Of a stretch of 64,000 nt of DNA, positions 60,762 through 64,000 are shown piece by piece. Below the pieces are notes generated by a model. The model was not told the origin of the DNA. It searched no databases and worked only from the letters and a program-made list of their open reading frames with translations. The stretch comes from Bradyrhizobium paxllaeri (GTDB lineage Bacteria > Pseudomonadota > Alphaproteobacteria > Rhizobiales > Xanthobacteraceae), in assembly GCF_001693515.2 (NCBI RefSeq), contig NZ_CP042968.1:2666001-2730000 (forward strand). The letters run 5' to 3'. Made by a program: the position numbers and the translations under genes. How positions within the stretch are numbered: position 1 is the stretch's first letter; every line of letters starts with the position of its first letter.

Positions 60762-61736
60762 TCAATCTCCCGGGATCGCGTGATAGAACGTTCCGGCAGC
60801 CAGTTCAGGCGCTGGCCCGACAAGTTCGTGACCGCCGATTCCGGCCAGCACGCGATAGAGAATGCGCGCGTCGGCTTCTTCATCGGCGATCGGGCGGCGC
60901 GGAATTCCCTCGCGATAGCGATCGCGATAGGCGCGCAATGTTGCGGCGTCCGGAGCGCCGGTCAGCGGTGCAATTTTCTCCCACTCCGCGTCCGAAGACG
61001 CCAGGATCTCCTTCGCCGCGCGGGTCATGGCGATGAAGCGGGCAATCTTGTCCTGGTTTGCATTCGCCCATTTTTCGTCGAAGACGTAGCCGATCATCGC
61101 GGTCCGGCCCTTGGCGCCCAGTTTCGGCAGCAGATCCTCGATGCCGGCGACGCGGCGAAAGCCCTTCGCTTCCAGAACCGCGCAGAAGTTCCAGTAGTTC
61201 AAGGTTGCATCCATTTCGCCGCTGAGCGTCTTCGCAGCCAGCAGCGGCGGCGCACCGTAGGCAATTGTCGCATCCGACTTCAGGTCGATGCCGCCCTGCT
61301 TCAACCATGCCTGCAACAACAGCCAGCTCTTGTCGATCGGCCCGCCGGCGATGGCGAGCTTGCGGCCCTTGAGATCGGCCAAGGTCTGGATCGGCGATGC
61401 GGCAGGGACCATCACTGCGCCGAGCGCGCTCGAATAGGGATAGAATGCCAGTTTGGCGCCAAGGCCGCGTTCGCGCGAAACCCAAAGCCAGTCGGTGACC
61501 ACGATGTCGGCATTCCCGGCGCGAAGCGCAATCTTGCCCGCCTCGGGGGTCGCCAGTTCAACCACCTTGACGGAAAGGTTGGCCTGCTTGTCGAGGCCGT
61601 GCGCACGGATCACTGCAAGTTCCCAGGCGAGTGTTCCGGTCTTCTGCACCGCAATGCGCAAAGCCTCGGCGCTGCAGCACGTACCGAGCGAGAACAAAAC
61701 AATCGTAGCAAACAGCAGGCGAACAAAATGTGTCAT
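60762..61736 (-). CDS. NMT1/TauA-like ABC transporter substrate-binding protein
   Basis: A 324-residue exported protein: signal peptide ending CCSAEA, then LRIAVQKTGTLAWELAVIRA, LRAGNADIVVTDWLWVSRER and IAGGPIDKSWLLLQAWLKQG. The fold is that of NitT/TauT binding proteins, which bind nitrate, sulfonates or thiamine precursors; the ligand here is unknown. The neighbours are quinoprotein relay genes. Confidence 0.88.
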   Translation of the reverse strand: MTHFVRLLFATIVLFSLGTCCSAEALRIAVQKTGTLAWELAVIRAHGLDKQANLSVKVVELATPEAGKIALRAGNADIVVTDWLWVSRERGLGAKLAFYPYSSALGAVMVPAASPIQTLADLKGRKLAIAGGPIDKSWLLLQAWLKQGGIDLKSDATIAYGAPPLLAAKTLSGEMDATLNYWNFCAVLEAKGFRRVAGIEDLLPKLGAKGRTAMIGYVFDEKWANANQDKIARFIAMTRAAKEILASSDAEWEKIAPLTGAPDAATLRAYRDRYREGIPRRPIADEEADARILYRVLAGIGGHELVGPAPELAAGTFYHAIPGD

Positions 61737-61822
61737 GGTGCTCTGCGCGATTTCCTCGAACGTCGGCTTTTCAGCGAACCAGTCATAGCATAGCTTGCAC
61801 CGTTAGCAGCGGGAGGAAGACG

Positions 61823-62182
61823 ATGACGCCTATCGGATCGCTACGACGTATTGTCGCCGCGTTGATGGCGCTGATGACGACAGTCGTGGTTGCGTGCGCC
61901 CAGGGTTTCAACGATTACCCGACGTCAGCGCGCGTCGAGTACGTTTTCGGTTGCCTGAAGGCGAATGGCGAGACGCGGCAGGCGATCGAGCAATGCTCCT
62001 GTTCGATCGATGTCGTGGCTTCGCTCCTGCCTTACGAACGCTATATCACGGCGGAGACCGTGCTCAGCATGTCGCAGGTCCGCGGCGATATGGGGAGCCC
62101 GTTCCGCACCTCCGAGCAGGCGTCAAGCGCGCTCAACGAACTGAGGCGCGCCCAGGCCGAAGCGGAAGTGCGCTGCTTCTGA
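61823..62182 (+). CDS. Secreted hypothetical protein, 119 aa
   Basis: A signal peptide (IVAALMALMTTVVVACAQG) precedes FNDYPTSARVEYVFGCLKAN and QAIEQCSCSIDVVASLLPYE RY. Three or four cysteines including a CSC motif suggest a disulphide or metal site. GGGAGGAAG lies 4-12 bp upstream of the ATG. It is on the plus strand between minus-strand genes of the quinoprotein locus. Confidence 0.7.
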   Translation: MTPIGSLRRIVAALMALMTTVVVACAQGFNDYPTSARVEYVFGCLKANGETRQAIEQCSCSIDVVASLLPYERYITAETVLSMSQVRGDMGSPFRTSEQASSALNELRRAQAEAEVRCF

Positions 62183-62199
62183 GCGCATACGCCGCCTGA

Positions 62200-63018
62200 T
62201 CACATTCCGGAATCGTCGACCTTCCACTCGCGCTGGAAGACGCGTCCCTCGGTATCCTTTGCCTCGGCGCGGAAGCGTTTGGCGCCATTCGACACGTAGG
62301 TGAACCTGATATTGGGATCCTCCGAAATCGAGATGCCGCCTTCCATGGTCAACACCAGGCTGTCGTCCTGCCAAAGCCGCAGTTCATTGACGAAGTAAGC
62401 CGGGACATAGAGGTGCGTGACCTGGTCCATCTGCAGGCCGGAATTGTTGGGATGCCCGATCATGATCTGGGCCTCGCGGACGCCGCTGGCCGGACCTTCG
62501 CCGGCCTTTGCGAACTGCCGGTAGCGCATCTGGCCGAGCCTGCCCTTGGCCTCCTCGGCATTCTTGGCGGCCGGCGCTGAACAGCCGCCGGACGCCTTCA
62601 CATAGGTTTTGGCCATGTAGAGCTTGCCGTCGCTGAGTTCGGCCACCGCATGAACGTCGGTGTAATTGTTGACGCGGACGCGGGTGGAGATTTCCGACAC
62701 CTTGGCGTCGGGGCCGAGCTGGAATTTCGCCGCCATCGGCGCAGGGTTTTGGTCGATGACCAGCGTAATGCTCACTACCTGACGGCTATCCTCAGGCGAA
62801 AGCTTGGTTCGCAAGGTCACCGGGACGATTGCCGCATCCTCGGCGCGCGCGGGCATCTCGATGCCGATCACGTCGCTGCCGTCGTTCATCAGGCGATTGC
62901 TGAAGATATCCTGGACCAGGCCGGGCCAGGGGTTGTTCGTCTCGGCCGCGAGCACCAGCGGCGCGCCGAACAGCAGCAGGCCAGCGACGCCGAACAGGCG
63001 GAAGAGATATCCAAACAT
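62200..63018 (-). CDS. Quinoprotein dehydrogenase-associated SoxYZ-like carrier
   Basis: A 272-residue exported protein that fuses SoxY-like and SoxZ-like halves. The SoxY half has a lone Cys146 in KASGGCSAPA, at the place of the substrate-carrying GGCG cysteine. The SoxZ half starts at about 170 (QIMIGHPNNSGLQMD) and runs to VFQREWKVDDSGM. Such proteins occur with PQQ-dependent dehydrogenases. Start at 63018 gives a signal peptide (LLLFGAPLVLAAE). Confidence 0.88.
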   Translation of the reverse strand: MFGYLFRLFGVAGLLLFGAPLVLAAETNNPWPGLVQDIFSNRLMNDGSDVIGIEMPARAEDAAIVPVTLRTKLSPEDSRQVVSITLVIDQNPAPMAAKFQLGPDAKVSEISTRVRVNNYTDVHAVAELSDGKLYMAKTYVKASGGCSAPAAKNAEEAKGRLGQMRYRQFAKAGEGPASGVREAQIMIGHPNNSGLQMDQVTHLYVPAYFVNELRLWQDDSLVLTMEGGISISEDPNIRFTYVSNGAKRFRAEAKDTEGRVFQREWKVDDSGM

Positions 63019-63074
63019 GGTCACCACCTTCACGCGGATGGAAGCAACGGGCGCAATATAGGGCAATGCGAATC

Positions 63075-63998
63075 CTATTCCCATTCAATTTCCGAGAATG
63101 CTGCGGTTGCGTTGCGGGCGTTGAAGTCGTCGAACAACTGCCATCGCGATCTCTCGGTGCCTGCGGCCGAGCCCGCCGCCGCGATCGGCTCGCCGCGGGC
63201 GACCAGCCGGCGCACATCTGAAGCTAACGTCTCGAGGTAACGGCGCTCATCGGCGAGGGCGGCAGGCCATTCGCTCACGGGGCCGTGACCGGGAACCACG
63301 CGCTGCGCGGGCAGGGCGCCAAGCTCGCCGATCGCGCGTAGCCAGCCGCGAAGGCTGCCGTCCAGCACGGGCGTGTGGGAAAGAAACACAAGGTCGCCCG
63401 CAAACAGGGTTGCGGTCTTGTCATCGAGCACGGTGAGGTCGCAATCGCTATGCGCGGCGGGCCACGCCCGCAAGACGAGTGTTCGTCCGCCGAGATCGAG
63501 ATTGAGGGTACCGTCGACGAGCAGCGTCGGCGGTACGATGCGGACCTCGTCGATCAGTTGATCGCCCATCGTGCGGCGAAAGGCGTCGAGATAGAATTGT
63601 CCGCGCGCGGCCAGCGCGCGCGGCAGGTTCGCATGGCCGACGAACGTCGTTCCGTCCTGCACGAAAGCGCCGTTGCCGAAAACGTGATCGGGGTGGCCGT
63701 GGGTATTGATGACGTATCGGATCGGCTTGTCGGTCCGGGCACGAATGGCCGCCAGCAATTGCTGTCCTTCGTGGAGGCTGCCGCCTGAATCGATCACCGC
63801 AACCGCATCCTCGCCAACGACGAATCCGACATTGGCGATCGCGCCGTGGTTCTCTCGCGTCATCTGTGCTGTCTGGCCGGTGTGCGCGAAGACGCCATCC
63901 GCAATGGAGTTGACGGTCAACTCCCGTTGCTGCGCAAGCGAGGCGCTGGCCGAAGCGAGCATCGCGAGCACGGCAAGGATCAATGCGGGGCGAGCCAT
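63075..63998 (-). CDS. Quinoprotein relay system zinc metallohydrolase (metallo-beta-lactamase fold)
   Basis: A 307-residue exported protein: signal peptide ending SLAQ, metal motif His100-x-His102-x-Asp104-His105 ([12 protein letters not shown]), [12 protein letters not shown] with the fourth-His region, and [15 protein letters not shown]. This arrangement matches the metallohydrolases that accompany PQQ-dependent alcohol dehydrogenases and SoxYZ-like carriers. It starts 3 bp before the window edge region, so further genes of the locus probably lie just outside. It reads towards the SoxYZ-like gene, 56 bp away. Confidence 0.88.
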   Translation of the reverse strand: MARPALILAVLAMLASASASLAQQRELTVNSIADGVFAHTGQTAQMTRENHGAIANVGFVVGEDAVAVIDSGGSLHEGQQLLAAIRARTDKPIRYVINTHGHPDHVFGNGAFVQDGTTFVGHANLPRALAARGQFYLDAFRRTMGDQLIDEVRIVPPTLLVDGTLNLDLGGRTLVLRAWPAAHSDCDLTVLDDKTATLFAGDLVFLSHTPVLDGSLRGWLRAIGELGALPAQRVVPGHGPVSEWPAALADERRYLETLASDVRRLVARGEPIAAAGSAAGTERSRWQLFDDFNARNATAAFSEIEWE

Positions 63999-64000
63999 AT

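Noticed and set aside
1..64000. CRISPR arrays, rRNA or complete tRNA genes
   Set aside because: No spaced direct repeats of CRISPR length and no recognisable rRNA or full tRNA sequence were seen by eye; a covariance scan could still find a tRNA.

Overview
The window is high-GC alphaproteobacterial DNA. Gene content and style point to Bradyrhizobium or a close relative: ChvE/GguAB-type and YtfQRT-type sugar importers, a full C-P lyase locus with Pho boxes, Bug/TctAB transport, quinoprotein relay genes, many small secreted proteins, and EcfG-type (GGAAC-N16/17-CGTT) promoters. The species is an inference; nothing here fixes it.

Layout. (1) 1-3581: the end of a formate dehydrogenase operon (truncated Fe-S subunit, cytochrome b556 subunit, a 51-aa protein, a DUF971 protein and a WD40/cytochrome c fusion). 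(2) 3600-12900: a patchwork of small stress-type genes on both strands (DUF2188-like, Nudix, SDR, DUF72, DUF6496, CBS, host-attachment). At least three genuine promoters of the EcfG type can be read here. Interleaved are decayed genes: an FAD oxidoreductase fragment, an alcohol dehydrogenase stub, a DUF4142 stub and a frameshifted DUF1236-like remnant. (3) 12937-33286: a sugar and sugar-acid island. It holds a broken galactarate dehydratase (garD), a YtfQ/YtfR/YtfT/YjfF importer in one operon with a FadR-type GntR regulator, a galactose-type 1-dehydrogenase, a mutarotase and an SMP-30 lactonase, then a ChvE/GguA/GguB importer. An IS5-family element sits exactly at the kdgD stop codon, followed by kdgD, a LysR regulator and a Bug/TctB/TctA transporter. 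(4) 33299-46846: phosphonate use. A minus-strand accessory operon (hexapeptide transferase, second PhnM-like hydrolase, DUF1045 2H protein) diverges from phnC(frameshifted)-phnD-phnE-phnE2; then come phnF and, divergently, phnGHIJKLMN. Three PhoB-type boxes and one large PhnF-type operator are readable. (5) 46860-55400: an FMN flavoprotein, then a LysR/amidase/Opp-Dpp-type ABC transporter locus. (6) 55434-63998: small secreted proteins, an orphan pqqA, a beta-barrel-like protein, a pentapeptide-repeat protein, a NitT/TauT-like ABC transporter, and two periplasmic proteins of quinoprotein relay systems (a SoxYZ-like carrier and a zinc metallohydrolase).

How it works together. The C-P lyase core is complete on paper (GHIJ complex, K, L, M, N) and under dual Pho/PhnF control, but no PhnP is visible; the DUF1045 2H protein is a plausible substitute. 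Galactose-type sugars could be imported and oxidised to aldonates here, but the later steps are not in the window. The galactarate route is cut at garD although kdgD and a candidate dicarboxylate transporter remain. The right end looks like the accessory half of a PQQ-dependent alcohol dehydrogenase locus whose dehydrogenase lies outside the window.

Limits: all family calls are by eye from motifs and overall similarity; no searches were run. Frameshifts in phnC could be sequence errors; the garD lesion is a deletion of roughly 110 bp and is unlikely to be one.
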